Position numbers and translations under genes: made by a program. The notes below the pieces were generated by a model, which saw only the letters and a list, made by a program, of their open reading frames with translations, made no database searches and was not told the DNA's origin. Shown piece after piece: positions 52,956 through 63,946 of a stretch of DNA of 64,000 nt (within the stretch, counting starts at the first letter, position 1; each line of letters opens with the position of its first letter). Source of the DNA: Agapetus fuscipes (lineage: Eukaryota; Arthropoda; Insecta; Trichoptera; Glossosomatidae); NCBI GenBank assembly GCA_951799405.1, contig OX637338.1, positions 5,146,001 to 5,210,000 of the forward strand, in the 5' to 3' direction.

Positions 52956-53088
52956 GTCACCAAACATCCATCCATCCTTGCAGCAACTGGGTCTTACTTA
53001 AGAACTGGCGCTTTCTACAGCAATGACCAAGCTCGGACTTTTGAGGGGTGATTCACACAATAACAGCGCTCACCAAATTAATCATCCT
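52956..53088 (+). mobile_element. SINE-B' 3' half
   Basis: GTCACCAAACATCCATCCAT, CAGCAACTGGGTCTTACTTA, TGACCAAGCTCGGACTTTTG, then the B' tail GAGGGGTGATTCACACAATA, ACAGCGCTCACCAAATTAAT, CATCC. The clearest B' tail in the window for comparison with the LINE end at 49046-49090. Confidence 0.75.
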
Positions 53089-53109
53089 TATATTATTATA
53101 ATAAGGGTT

Positions 53110-53145
53110 TCCCTGATGATGCCTTTCAGGCGAAAATTAGTTGAA
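53110..53145 (+). repeat. Isolated stem-loop motif
   Basis: CCTGATGATGCCTTTCAGGC then GAAAATTAG: stem GCCT/AGGC between CTGATGA-like and GAAA boxes, the same arrangement as in the E-repeat. Confidence 0.4.
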
Positions 53146-54941
53146 AAAAAATGGTTAAAAAAGGCGTTTTCACCAATACAATTAAATGGCTAAAAATAAT
53201 TAACAAATAAAGTGTCTTAAATATGCAAGTAACATACTAGTTTCTGAGTAAAAGAAGTACAATTTTAGCAATGGAAGAGAGTGATATAAAACAGTTTCGC
53301 AATATTTCCGGCGGCACACATTGCCACATCTCACTTTCCCGGGAATATTGCGGCTACCTGAAATAGCAGGATATGAGAAGGATTGGCTCGAATTTAATAA
53401 TATCCTCACTTTAATACCTGCCGCTCACAGTCGCATATTATTTTATTACTTTTGCGCGAAAATCTGCGACTCCGCAAGATGCAAATAAAGTTATGCCAAA
53501 GTGGAAATGTACGAGAGAATGCATTTTTATGTTCAGGATTTAATGTATACGCTAGTGCAAATATGTAAATCGCTTCCACGAAATTTCATTTAAATTGTTT
53601 ACAAAATTTTATAAAATGACGCTACTGAAGATTTTTTTTATTAAAAACTTGTATATATTTTTTCAGTTATTAATTTTTGTTTTGAGTATAATACAATAAT
53701 AAAATTGTTATGATTTTACCGGGTTCAATATTGCATGAATAAAAATTTCGGTTACTTATTTTGCACAATTTATTTCACATACGGGTCACATTTGGTTCGT
53801 ACACAGAGTTGCTTATGAACTGTATAGCTCGACGGCTTAAATAATAGTCTGGCTGCAGAGTATCTCGGTCTTTATTTACAGGTAATAATAAGATTTATTC
53901 TCCAAACATTGAGAACTAGCACATGCGAAATAGTCACCACTCACCATAACATTCTACAGAAGAACTGAACCTGCTTAGCGCATCCAAAATGCAGGCATTT
54001 CTTAGAATAATTCCATGCAGAACATTCTAAGATCGCAACCACAATATACGCATACATAAACCCTTTGAGGTGGACATAGTGAAAGACATTTTGGAGAGAG
54101 AATGTCGTCAGAATTAGTCATTAAAGACACGTTCACATCGTAGGTAATGAGATGCCAATAGGTCAACACCCACCTGGAGAAAGACCTCCTTATAGTTGCG
54201 TATGGGTGAAAAAATACTTGGAAATCTTCATCTCAGGATTTGTGAGCCGATTTGAAGTTTCTAAGCGAATCACAGATTTAAAGATAATAAAACAAGAAAA
54301 AAATATTTAGCTCACAATGAATTTCTTTTTATAATTTATCTCAGATCTGTTTATGCGGGAATCATTCCTTTGATGCAGAAGACCAGTTATTCTTCCATAT
54401 TTTGGTAGTTCACTGAAAAATATAATTATATTTATATTTTTAGAAATAAGTCAACTAGCGCGAATAAAGTTCATATTATCTTCTTTAAATAAATGAATAA
54501 GAAAAATCTGTACCTTTGTTGTGAATTAGATATTGTTGACTTATATGTTGGTACCTTTTTTTCTGAATTGTCTGCACTTATTTTAAAAAAAAAAATCTAT
54601 TTGATAATACTTTTATTTGATTTACAAATTTAAAAGCATTCAACGTTGAAGTCACGTTTTTTCTCAAAGCCAAATATTCAATATTAAACTTCACAAATAT
54701 TTGACGTTCAAGAATAAATCCGTGAAATAATTCCTCCAGCATTCTGCAGACGAGGTACGTGACGTGTTAATAAAATGGTAAATAAAAACAGGTGACATGA
54801 ATAAATGGAGAGAAAAGCCTCTTTATTCAATTGATAAATCAAACAGAGCGGCAAAAGAAAATCTCTAAAAGAGAATATTTACATAGGCTGTAACGCAAAT
54901 GTAAAACAGCGTTTTGCTGAAATTGTACGGAAATTTAAATA
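53146..54941. other. Unannotated 1.8 kb
   Basis: Mostly AT-rich. 53280-53500 is GC-richer (CGGCGGCACACATTGCCACA, ATATTGCGGCTACCTGA) and seems single-copy. No coding signal. Confidence 0.3.
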
Positions 54942-55005
54942 CTCACTAGAAGTGCTGTTTTGATTTTGCATACATATTTTGGTAAACGCTGTGGTTGAGC
55001 AAACA
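54942..55005 (+). repeat. N-repeat
   Basis: AAGTGCTGTTTTGATTTTGC and TTTTGGTAAACGCTGTGGTT. Confidence 0.45.
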
Positions 55006-55239
55006 TGACAAATTTATTCTTGGATTGTTTTTTTTTTTTGGCGTTGATTCACCTTTGCATGGATGGAGAAGGCTTCAGACACGTTCTTGGGTGGACAAGT
55101 GGCTTGAGGGATGTACAAAATATAACATAATTATGACAAATGGCTTTCACAGTCGTTCAGTTTGTATAGACAGCTTTTTAAATCTCTAAAATATGTTGTG
55201 AAAATATTCACTCGTTTACACACATAGTTTTTTTAATCT

Positions 55240-55430
55240 TCGCATGCAACTAAACTGCACATGTGTGCAACTATCCACTGCGTTATTTCCGAAGGCGTTG
55301 CGGTTTTTTGTTTTGTTTTTAAAGGAGTGGTCTTCCGCCAAACACTTGAAATATCTATAGGTTTCCCAGCTTCCAAAGCAGCTGGTTTGCATTTAGCTTT
55401 GCAGGCATTCTTGTAGGTACCAGTTTTTAA
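55240..55430 (-). mobile_element. SINE-C, 3' two-thirds, diverged
   Basis: Minus strand CCAGCTGCTTTGGAAGCTGG, GAAACCTATAGATATTTCAA, GTGTTTGGCGGAAGACCACT, and the end TGTGCAGTTTAGTTGC. Confidence 0.6.
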
Positions 55431-55561
55431 TTAATTGATCAATCTTTATACGTCATGCTGTTATTTGGCTTGATAGAATCAAAGGTTTGGTAGAATCAAA
55501 GTGGCAATCGATCAGTATAATTAACAAAAACATTCTGATTATTAGTATATTACATAGCTTC

Positions 55562-55720
55562 TCTGTTACTGTTACTGTATCCTGCCACCGTTCCACTAGC
55601 GGAGGTCAGTACATTCACAGATGCGTCTCCACTTTTTTCTGTCCTTGCATTTTTTTTTCATCTTTTCATTCACATTCATCACTTTCTTTATACATTTCAA
55701 TGGATCATAAACAGGAACCT
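55562..55720 (-). mobile_element. RTE-like LINE, 3' terminus
   Basis: Minus strand TGCAAGGACAGAAAAAAGTG, GAGACGCATCTGTGAATGTA, CTAGTGGAACGGTGGCAGGA, TACAGTAACAGTAACAG. Same terminus as the 7254 element, including the ACAGT-type microsatellite. Confidence 0.75.
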
Positions 55721-56289
55721 TCTTAATAATTTTTCTGACATTCTTTAAAATATGCTTGCCGGTCTATAATTCACTGAAACTACCGGTATATTTCAAATCC
55801 ACGAGCAGGTATTAATATATTACGGTAAACGTAAATAATTGATGGCAAAAAAAATGCATGAATAACGCAACATGAAAGTATTCAATTTTCATGAAATATG
55901 AAATGAAAAAACATTTTTAAAAGGTTACACAACATTCATATTCATTTCGACTGCGACGTTAATGAAACGTAATGGCACAGATATTAAAAAACTATCACAT
56001 GTTAAAGTTTATCTGCTAAAACGCAACCAAATGCAGAATTTTTATTTGCGAACGTTGAATATTCAAATGCTTTTAGGCGGAGTTTCGTGAGTACATTTTA
56101 AAAACATGCTTTCAAAAATAATTAAATAATTCGCAACTTTGTCCATTTACATTGGTATCTACTCAAAACACAATAAAAAAACTGTTTTTTTTTTGTGTCA
56201 AAGTATAAATTTGTGGTTATCACGAAAACGTTGCTTAGCGTTGTGTCAATGTAGTGGAAAGATTAAAAAACCTGTGGAACCTATAACTT
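55721..56289. other. Unannotated stretch
   Basis: AT-rich; nothing recognised. Confidence 0.3.
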
Positions 56290-56508
56290 TATGTTTTTTA
56301 CAGGCAAATAGGTCAGTTATACGCAAACCTCTTCAATTCAAGTGCAAGCTTACATGCTTTCTCATTTCTTGTGAAGGCTGTATATTGATTTTTTGATTTG
56401 AAATAAACATCGAAACGAAAAATCATTTCTGACTTCATTCGTAGGTAGCGGTTGAACCCTGGCCCTTTGAACGCAAGCGTCATACGAACTGAGCTATGGA
56501 CCGTAAGA
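56290..56508 (-). mobile_element. SINE-C, 3' end missing
   Basis: Minus strand GGTCCATAGCTCAGTTCGTA (A box), GGGTTCAACCGCTACC (B box damaged), GATTTTTCGTTTCGATGTTT, CTTGAATTGAAGAGGTTTGC; stops at the CTGTAAAAAAC block. Confidence 0.75.
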
Positions 56509-56699
56509 TGAAAAGTGAGAAAAGTTGAGTAATTCATTTTTGTTTCTTTTTATTTTTTTTTATTTTGTAAATTTAGAAATAAAAAAAAATACACTTGCAA
56601 GCGTTTTGAGTGAAAGTTAATCAAGTAAAACTGAAAAACTCGTTGGTAACGAGTGTAGCATATTTCTCACAGGTTTGAATTATGCCAAACAAATATCAT

Positions 56700-57012
56700 C
56701 ATCATCATTGGCACGACAACCCGGGGTGGGTCTTGGCCTCCCTCAGCAACCGCTGCCAGCGCTGTCTATCCAACGTCTTCCTCCTCCAGTCCCACATTCC
56801 CACTGCACGGCAATCCGCCACCACTCCATCCAGCCATCTTGAACGTGGTCTTCCCACTGTCCGGCGTCCCTCCGGGTTCGTCATCACAATCGTCTTCTCC
56901 AGGCTCCGATGGTCCATTCGCTGAATGTGCCCCAGCCAATGCAGTCTGTTGACCTTTATTGAGCGGACCACATCAGCGTCCTGGTACAGCTTATACAGTT
57001 CGGAGAGACCAA
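56700..57012 (-). mobile_element. Third endonuclease-RT lineage, C-terminal fragment
   Basis: Minus frame encodes SELYKLYQDADVVRSIKVNR, LHWLGHIQRMDHRSLEKTI, NPEGRRTVGRPRSRWLDGVV, ADCRAVGMWDWRRKTLDRQR, then WQRLLREAKTHPGL and a stop. LRW.GH..RM, P.G.R.VGRPR.RW and W..LL.EA..HPGL are typical C-terminal motifs of RTE-like endonuclease-RT proteins. About 105 codons are intact. The 3' end carries an ATG/GAT microsatellite (56697-56712). The residues upstream of SELYK in the open frame are not homologous. Confidence 0.8.
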
Positions 57013-58049
57013 ACAAATATAATAGGATATAATTCAATTCTAAGAGAATGGACATCACATAAAAATAGAGCTTAAAAAATAAGTACATAATCCGAAAAAA
57101 TATTTATTGATAACTTCAATTCCATGCATTGCAAAATATTTTTAGCTTTTAACCTTATTGATGAAAAACCCAACAACACATTTATTATTTGCAATGGTTT
57201 TGTATATTTCATGAAAAAGTTAAATTTAAAAATAGACCTGCATGTAATACGAGTCTGATGCGAAATGCTGAAATCTAGTGCAATTTGCGGATTGCGCTTT
57301 CTGGCGAAAAATTCCCCGCCCGGGCGTACGTTGCCGTATACTACCTAGTATGCTGCGAATATTTTGCACATGTGTATTTTAATAAACGAATCTTTCATAT
57401 GAAGCTTTTAACTGCGCAAAACTGAAATTAGAGAGCGTGTTGAACTCTTTTAAAAATGTATTGCTTAACTTATGAGAGAAAACCAAAACACTATTTTTTT
57501 CTCAAAATTTATCTCGTGATATTTGCACATCTTATATTTAACTTGAAAGTGTAAGCAAATAAATTGTAAGTCAATGCATAAAGAAGTATAATATAAGGCT
57601 TGTAAGAAGGTAAGTAAAAGCTTACTGTGGTGGTGGTTTAGTGGTTAATGTTTGATAAGCTGATCAGAAGGTAATTGGTTCAAAGCATTGGCGAAGTCAA
57701 CGTAGATATTAAAAATAAATTGAACTTTTATTTACATTCTCTTGTTAAGAGTTCTTTTATTTTATCACAAAGGTTTACTCCACGTAACAACTATTGAGAC
57801 TTGCTTGACTAGCAGTAAACTTTTTTTTAGATGGCTTTTGAAATGCCGTTCATGAAATCCTACCAGCACTGTATATTCAACACCATTCTTCTTCAGTTCC
57901 AAATTTCTACAATACGTCACCACTTCTTTCTGTCACCTGGCTCAGGATCTTCCCATTTCTTCGTGTCATCTTAAATCATCACCACTCCTTCCAGCTAACT
58001 TGCTATCTACTTCTCTGCCTCCTTCTATTATAGCTACATAATTCATACA
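57013..58049. other. Unannotated 1 kb
   Basis: 57640-57700 (GTGGTTTAGTGGTTAATGTT, then GGTAATTGGTTCAAAGC) has tRNA-like A- and B-box spacing and may be a decayed SINE head. 57240-57360 is CpG-richer (CCCCGCCCGGGCGTACGTTG). No coding signal. Confidence 0.3.
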
Positions 58050-58418
58050 TCCATGACGATGATTTATTTATTTTAATTTTAAACATGATCAAAGCGCACC
58101 ATTTTTGTATGTTTCACACCTCAAGGGCCCTTCCAATCACAAATGAGATATTTTATAAAGGTCTCGTTTCAGTGCTCCCTTAAAAAGTTCAACAGATTCC
58201 AAAACCCTCACTCCAGGTGGCAGTCTGTTCCCCTCCATCGGTCCCACAATCCAGAAAGCACGATCCTCAAAATTAGTGCGCATTTGACGGCAAGACTGCG
58301 TCCACCTGACAGCACCACTCCCCACTGATCTCAGTGTCCACCCCCTCAAACTCACCACAACGGGGAAAAACATGTCTGCCAGATATGACGGAGCTATACC
58401 ATCATCAAAATTATCCTT
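58050..58418 (-). mobile_element. CR1-like LINE, C-terminal fragment and 3' UTR
   Basis: Minus frame: DDGIAPSYLADMFFPVVVSL, RGWTLRSVGSGAVRWTQSCR, MRTNFEDRAFWIVGPMEGNR, LPPGVRVLESVELFKGALKR and a stop at about 58137. APSYL..MF, R.F..RAFW..GP..(W)NRLP..V and FK..LK are the C-terminal CR1/L2 hallmarks; the usual Trp of WNRLP is Gly here. UTR: GAGGTGTGAAACATACAAAA, ATGGTGCGCTTTGATCATGT, ATAAATAAATCATC. Same subfamily as 48918. Confidence 0.8.
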
Positions 58419-59088
58419 TAATTAAAAAAATGGTAATTAATTTAAAGCCACATTACATTCATATTGCAAATAATAGCAACGTTTAATTAGGATTACGCCA
58501 TGAAGCGACCATAAACATATTTCAGAACAATAATTCGTCCTTGCGCATGTTTGCCGCGACTATTAGTGGCAGGGCCTCCACTATTTTACTTGCCACCGGA
58601 CGTTCTCACAGTGTCGACTATGAATCATGTTAATCCTCGCACGCACACGTGAGCCTTGTTGAGGTTATTTTGCCACATTCGTATTACATTTATTTTGCTT
58701 ATTTATTACAGGTGTCTTTTTATGAAAAAAACATGAAGATTTGTATCCAACTTGAGATTAAAAGGTAAATCTTTTTACACCTGAAGATGAGAGGTACTGC
58801 TTTTTTCCAAACTGGCAAATAAAACTCAAATGAATTGAAACAAAGTAATTTTTATTTGAATCTATCTTAAAAGGTGATATTATTTTATAAATAAAAAAAT
58901 CCTAATTGTTTTATTCCACTATAATTGTTATTTTTAAAGTTGTAACAATTAACAAACGTTATCAGAGAACCTCTATCTTTGGGTAACACCTTTTAATAGT
59001 GGCTTTCCGAAGCGTTTCACAAAAATATTATACTGATTTATTATGTAGATCGTAGTTTTGGAAACAATATGGATTTATCTTATCTTAT
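58419..59088. other. Unannotated stretch
   Basis: 58500-58680 is GC-richer and looks single-copy. Nothing identified. Confidence 0.3.
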
Positions 59089-59221
59089 ATAATCCAAGTA
59101 GTGAAGATATATTCACATTTGAAATTCATATTAAATGCATGGCCACAAACAGACACGTCTATGTTCGCGCTTACAAATGCTGCATATGTATTTACAAATT
59201 AATATCCAAACCTCAAATAAA
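59089..59221 (-). repeat. A-repeat, 3' half
   Basis: TAATCCAAGTAGTGAAGATA tail through ATGCATGGCCACAAACAGAC to CAAACCTCAAATAAAC (plus strand). Confidence 0.7.
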
Positions 59222-60139
59222 CTGATAAAAAAAATCTACCCACACACTTGGCATAAGTGCGTCCTTTTCATTATGAATAAAGTCGCTATGCTTAGGTTGA
59301 AAATATCGGGCCTTTGACATCCTATGATTAAATCTATCGCAATAAAAAATGCACAAAATCATCAATCGCTTGTACAAACCACAATGTATAAATTAATTTA
59401 GGCACACATTTCAGGGGATTACAAATTCAATGAATGATTAATATATAACCGAAAACGATAACTTACTTGAACACAGAATTGATAACAAGGCAAACAGGCT
59501 AATTTGAATCAGCAAACAGTCGAATCGGCAAATCTGTATTTCCCGCGGATGGTTTATACTCGCGGGAGTTTAATATGGCCCGTTACATGAGTTTCCACTT
59601 AAAGAATATGTATCTGTATGTACCTGCGCGAGTAAGTAATTACATACATTAGTACTTCTGCTATCTCCTTTGTTGGCAGCTCTGCTTTTGTATGAGAGAA
59701 TACTTCCTTGTGTAAATAATATTATTTAATGACGTACCTATATCTTTACCTATTATTTTCTACGTACATAATTCATCCGGAATTTATCCTATAAGTTTTT
59801 CCAGCCTTGCAAAACTGTATTCTTCTTGACAGGCGATAAACAAGCTCGTAGATGGTATATGAACCGTTTAAAATGCGTAAATACCATCGAAGTTACCATC
59901 TTATCTTATCTTTGTACATTGTAGAGGAACCTGTTACTTCTAGATACCTCGTCTCCAAATAGGCCGATACAGAGATGATCGAAAGGGATATCTGGAGGGT
60001 AGGCATGAAATAAAATATTTAGCATACGGACCAACAGGTAGTAACGAAGTCGTCAAGGAAATGTGGTCTCTTATTGCTCAATGTTAACACCTAGCGAGTA
60101 TAGTTTCATACAGAAATACCAAGTTATTTATTTTCCCAT
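59222..60139. other. Unannotated 0.9 kb
   Basis: AT-rich with a small GC patch CCCGCGGATGGTTTATACTC (59541-59560). Nothing identified. Confidence 0.3.
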
Positions 60140-60358
60140 TCCTTGACATAATGGTTGGTATGAGGCTGACCACCAATATTGTAAAAAATGGGTCACTTTA
60201 TCAATGTCATCTCTATTTCAGGGAAGGTCGGCAAAAATTGCAGGGCATTTGTAGGTCTACACGTGGCATGTGTAAGCGTGAACTTATACGTGTCTGCTTG
60301 GAGGAATTCATGTTATTTGAATTTGAAATGTAATATATATTTTTAACTTAAATTAAAG
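60140..60358 (+). repeat. A-repeat
   Basis: TTCCTTGACATAATGGTTGG to TTAACTTAAATTAAAGAC, with about 30 bp deleted after CAAAAATTGCAGGGC. Confidence 0.75.
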
Positions 60359-60585
60359 ACTGGTCCAAATTAGGTCGGATAATCGACACTCTACTGCACC
60401 CAAAAGAAAAAAACTACTTTCCGTAATGTATCGCTAAGTACATTAAAACAAAACCTTACATAAGACGCGTCGACAGACAGCGTAATATGTTATTTAATTT
60501 TATTGCGTTGCATGACTTCTCTCTCAGCGCTAATGAAAGCTTTGTCATTTGGAATAAATTGTGAGAAACAATACCCCATAAAAAC

Positions 60586-62069
60586 AGATACACGACAATA
60601 GGTCCATAGACCGAATATCCAACAACACAACGTCAACAAACAAAATGTCCACCTGACAAAATTCCACCCAACAAAATGTCCAACCGACAAATTGTCCATC
60701 AACAAAATGTCGACACGACAAAATGTCTACCCGACAAAATATCCACCCGGCAAAATGTCTACCCGACAAAATATCCAACGACAAGTGTCCACCGTCGTAA
60801 TTTCTACGCGATAAAATGTCCACCCGAAAAAATGTCCACCCGACAAAATGTACATGCGACAAAATGTCCACTCAACAAAATGTCCGCCCAACAAAATGTC
60901 CAACCGACAAAATCTTCACGCGACATAATGTCCCCCACCAAAATGTTCACCGATGAGATGTCCAACAATGAAATGTCCAAATATAGATTTATATATTTTA
61001 TGATTTTGAATACATTTTTTTGCTAGACATTTTGTCGGTGGATATTTTGTCGGGTGACATTATGTTGGTGGACATTTTAACGGTGGACATTAAGCCGGGG
61101 GACATTAAGTCGGTCACCATTTTGTCGCGTGGACATTTTGTTAATGGACATTGTGTAAGTGGATAGTTTGTCGCGTGAACATTTTGTCAATGGACATTCT
61201 GTAAGTGGACAGTTTGTCGCGTGGATATTTTGTCAATGGACATTGTGTAAGTGGACAGTTTGTCGCGTGGACATTTTGTCAATGGACATTGTGTAAGTGG
61301 ACAGTTTGTCGCGTGGACATTTTGTCAATGGACATTGTGTAAGTGGACGGTTTGTCGCGTGGATATTTTGTCAATGGACATTGTGTAAGTGGACAGTTTG
61401 TCGCGTGGACATTTTGTCAATGGACATTGTGTAAGTGGACGGTTTGTCGCGTGGATATTTTGTCAATGGACATTGTGTAAGTGGACAGTTTGTCGCGTGG
61501 ACATTTTGTCAATGGACATTGTGTAAGTGGACAGTTTGTCGCGTGGACATTTTGTCAATGGACATTGTGTAAGTGGACGGTTTGTCGCGTGGATATTTTG
61601 TCAATGGACATTGTGTAAGTGGACAGTTTGTCGCGTGGACATTTTGTCAATGGACATTGTGTAAGTGGACAGTTTGTCGCGTGGACATTTTGTCAATGGA
61701 CATTGTGTAAGTGGACAGTTTGTCACGTGGACATTTTGTCAATGGACATTGTGTAAGTGGACAGTTTGTCGCGTGGACATTTTGTCAATGGACATTGTGT
61801 AAGTGGACAGTTTGTCGCGTGAACATTTTGTCAATGGACATTGTGTAAGTGGACAGTTTGTCGCGTGGACATTTTGTCAATGGACATTGTGTAAGTGGAC
61901 GGTTTGTCGCGTGGACATTTTGTCAATGGACATTGTGTAAGTGGACAGTTTGTCGCGTGGACATTTTGTCAATGGACATTGTGTAAGTGGACAGTTTGTC
62001 GCGTGGATATTTTGTCAATGGACATTGTGTCGGTGGACATTCCGTCAATGGGCATTTTGTCGTGACACG
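60586..62069. mobile_element. Foldback element FB3 with an expanded satellite arm
   Basis: The left arm (about 60586-60975) is tandem GTCCACCCGACAAAAT-like 15-17-mers; the right arm (about 61025-62069) is their complement (ATTTTGTCGGGTGGAC-like) and has expanded into a 46-bp satellite. Tips match: ACGACAATAGGTCCAT on the left, ACGACAAAATGCCCAT inward from the right. The 9-bp sequence CATAAAAAC flanks both sides (60577-60585, 62070-62078), a clear target-site duplication of the length known for FB elements. Frames such as 60676-61026 are products of the subrepeat. Confidence 0.85.
61153..62029 (+). repeat. 46-bp satellite array within FB3
   Basis: Nineteen units starting GTGTAAGTGGACAGTTTGTC, continuing GCGTGGACATTTTGTCAATG then GACATT. 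The first and last starts (61153 and 61981) are 828 bp apart, exactly 18 x 46, so no net indel occurs. Each unit is three diverged 15-16-mers, so it arose as a triplet of the basic subrepeat. Because 46 is not a multiple of 3 it cannot encode a repeated peptide. Confidence 0.9.
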
Positions 62070-62078
62070 CATAAAAAC

Positions 62079-62431
62079 GGCTTCCCATTACTGTGGGGCC
62101 CCTAAGAGGCTCGGCGCCTAAATATCTCACGTGTCTACCCGCAGCGACATCCTCTGCACGTGTTGTGTCGGGTGTACCTACATGTGTCACAAACAAATAC
62201 ATAAATAAGAAACCAAACACTCGGTATCATCGCTTCTGTATAATTATAAATGTGACACCCAAGAAATAAAACGGTTGCAACTCAAAACGAAGTTAAAATT
62301 GGTTAGGATGTGTAATAGATGTGATGAATTTACATGAAAAAAAGTAGATTAAATAAATAGATTCAATGAAGGACCTCTAAGTAACGATACAAAAAAAATA
62401 TTAAAAAATATATATAAAAAGGTTCTAGCCA
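62079..62431. other. Unannotated stretch after FB3
   Basis: 62079-62200 is GC-richer (GGGGCCCCTAAGAGGCTCGG) and not identified; then AT-rich. Confidence 0.3.
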
Positions 62432-62698
62432 TATAATCTATCTCTGTAATCTAAGTTGCGAAAATATATGACATTTAAGATTTATACTAGGTGGTAGGTG
62501 CATGCGTTTCCATAAGCAGACACGTATTAGTTTGCGGTTACACATGCCCCATGTGGACAACATAAAAACCCAATCTCAAATGAACATAAGCCCTGCAACT
62601 CTTGCCGACCTTCCCTGAAACAGGGGTGACATAGGCAAAGGGAAACATTTTTTACAGTATGGGTGGTCAGCCTCATACCAACCTATAAGTCAAGGAAT
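62432..62698 (-). repeat. A-repeat, full length
   Basis: Tail ATAATCTATCTCTGTAATCT, complete body, and ACCAACCTATAAGTCAAGGA at the 5' end (plus strand as written). Confidence 0.85.
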
Positions 62699-63478
62699 AT
62701 GAATGATAATTTTAGCTGCTCTTATGGGAATCGAGCCAGCTACTTTTTGACTACTGGCGTTGACATTTGACAATTGGACTAAATATTTAAATATGACGTC
62801 CGTACGAAAAATCCTCCTTCACAAAAATATACTTGAATTCCACAACCCTCGTCACCATCGTCACCATGACAACAAGGAAGTCGGATAATTTACATGCAGA
62901 TAATTATGAAGGAAATATTTTAATTTTCGAATCAAAGCCGGTGTCGGAATACATCTCGGGGAATGTGGCAGAAATGATACTACGGAAGCTGGAATTTCGG
63001 GACCCGTAAATTTAAATTGTTTGACGACACCTCGCGAGATAAATAATTTTAGGCGAGTTATTTTGCAAATCGCGTTAGCGGAGCTTATGTGATACTTGCG
63101 AATTCGATTAGAACTAAATTATTTCATTGTTTGACAGTGTTTCCCCAACTCAGTGTGATGAAATTTCGGAATTACGTAAATTAATTAATTGAATAAGAGC
63201 ATTAGTAGAATACAAGCCCTGCGAACAAAATTATTCAGTGAACTGAAAAAACATATTCGGAAGTTGAAGAGGGGTTTATTTAATATGTATATTTTTTTAT
63301 CACATCGTAACGTATTTTCTATGGACCTAAATTTTAGTGGTAATTTTCAAATAATAAATGTCCCTGGAAGAATTTATTGTGTCAAAATGGTCTTGTTTAT
63401 TTAGCCTAAAACAAAATAAAAAAACAGTTTTGCGAGAATGCCATTTTCAAAATTATTTCACGTGCCAAAATTGGTGTG
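62699..63478. other. Unannotated stretch
   Basis: 62930-63110 is GC-richer and appears single-copy (CGGTGTCGGAATACATCTCG, ACACCTCGCGAGATAAATAA). No coding signal. Confidence 0.3.
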
Positions 63479-63665
63479 TTCCTTGCATCTCCTTGCTTAT
63501 GCTTTACTTCAGGGAACGGCTGCAGCAGTTGCAAAGTTTATGTTCCTGTAAGGTTTAGTTTATTTGTATGTATACATGCAGTATGTGTAAGTGTGAAATT
63601 GCATGTGCCTGCTTATAAGCATGCATTATATATGAGCCTTGAATGCTAATATATTTTAGATTTTA
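63479..63665 (+). repeat. A-repeat, diverged
   Basis: TTCAGGGAACGGCTGCAGCA, GCAGTATGTGTAAGTGTGAA, TGCTTATAAGCATGCATTAT, ending near AATATATTTTAGATTTTA. Confidence 0.65.
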
Positions 63666-63946
63666 ATAATTATAAAAATAATCTTTGTCGTTACTTAAAC
63701 CAAGCAAAATTGTTTACATACCTTTTGTAATACTTATATCGCAGATTCAACCAACTTATAAGGTGAATTATGTATCTTATTTTGCATTAAAATAACGTGC
63801 CTAAAACATGCAGTAGATTTCACAGATAAAACAAAAATGAACGGATGAGAGATTAGCACCTCTGGGAGTCATATTTGGAAGTAATTCGGCCGAATAACAA
63901 GGTTTACTTTCGCGCCCTTTTTAATGTTCCGATCTTATTGCTAACT

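Noticed and set aside
60676..61026. 116-codon frame with NVxPTK-like repeats as a repeat protein
   Set aside because: It follows the FB3 subrepeat, and the right arm, with 46-bp units, is not divisible by three.
61153..62029. CRISPR-like array
   Set aside because: Units are contiguous with no unique spacers, and the setting is an animal foldback element.
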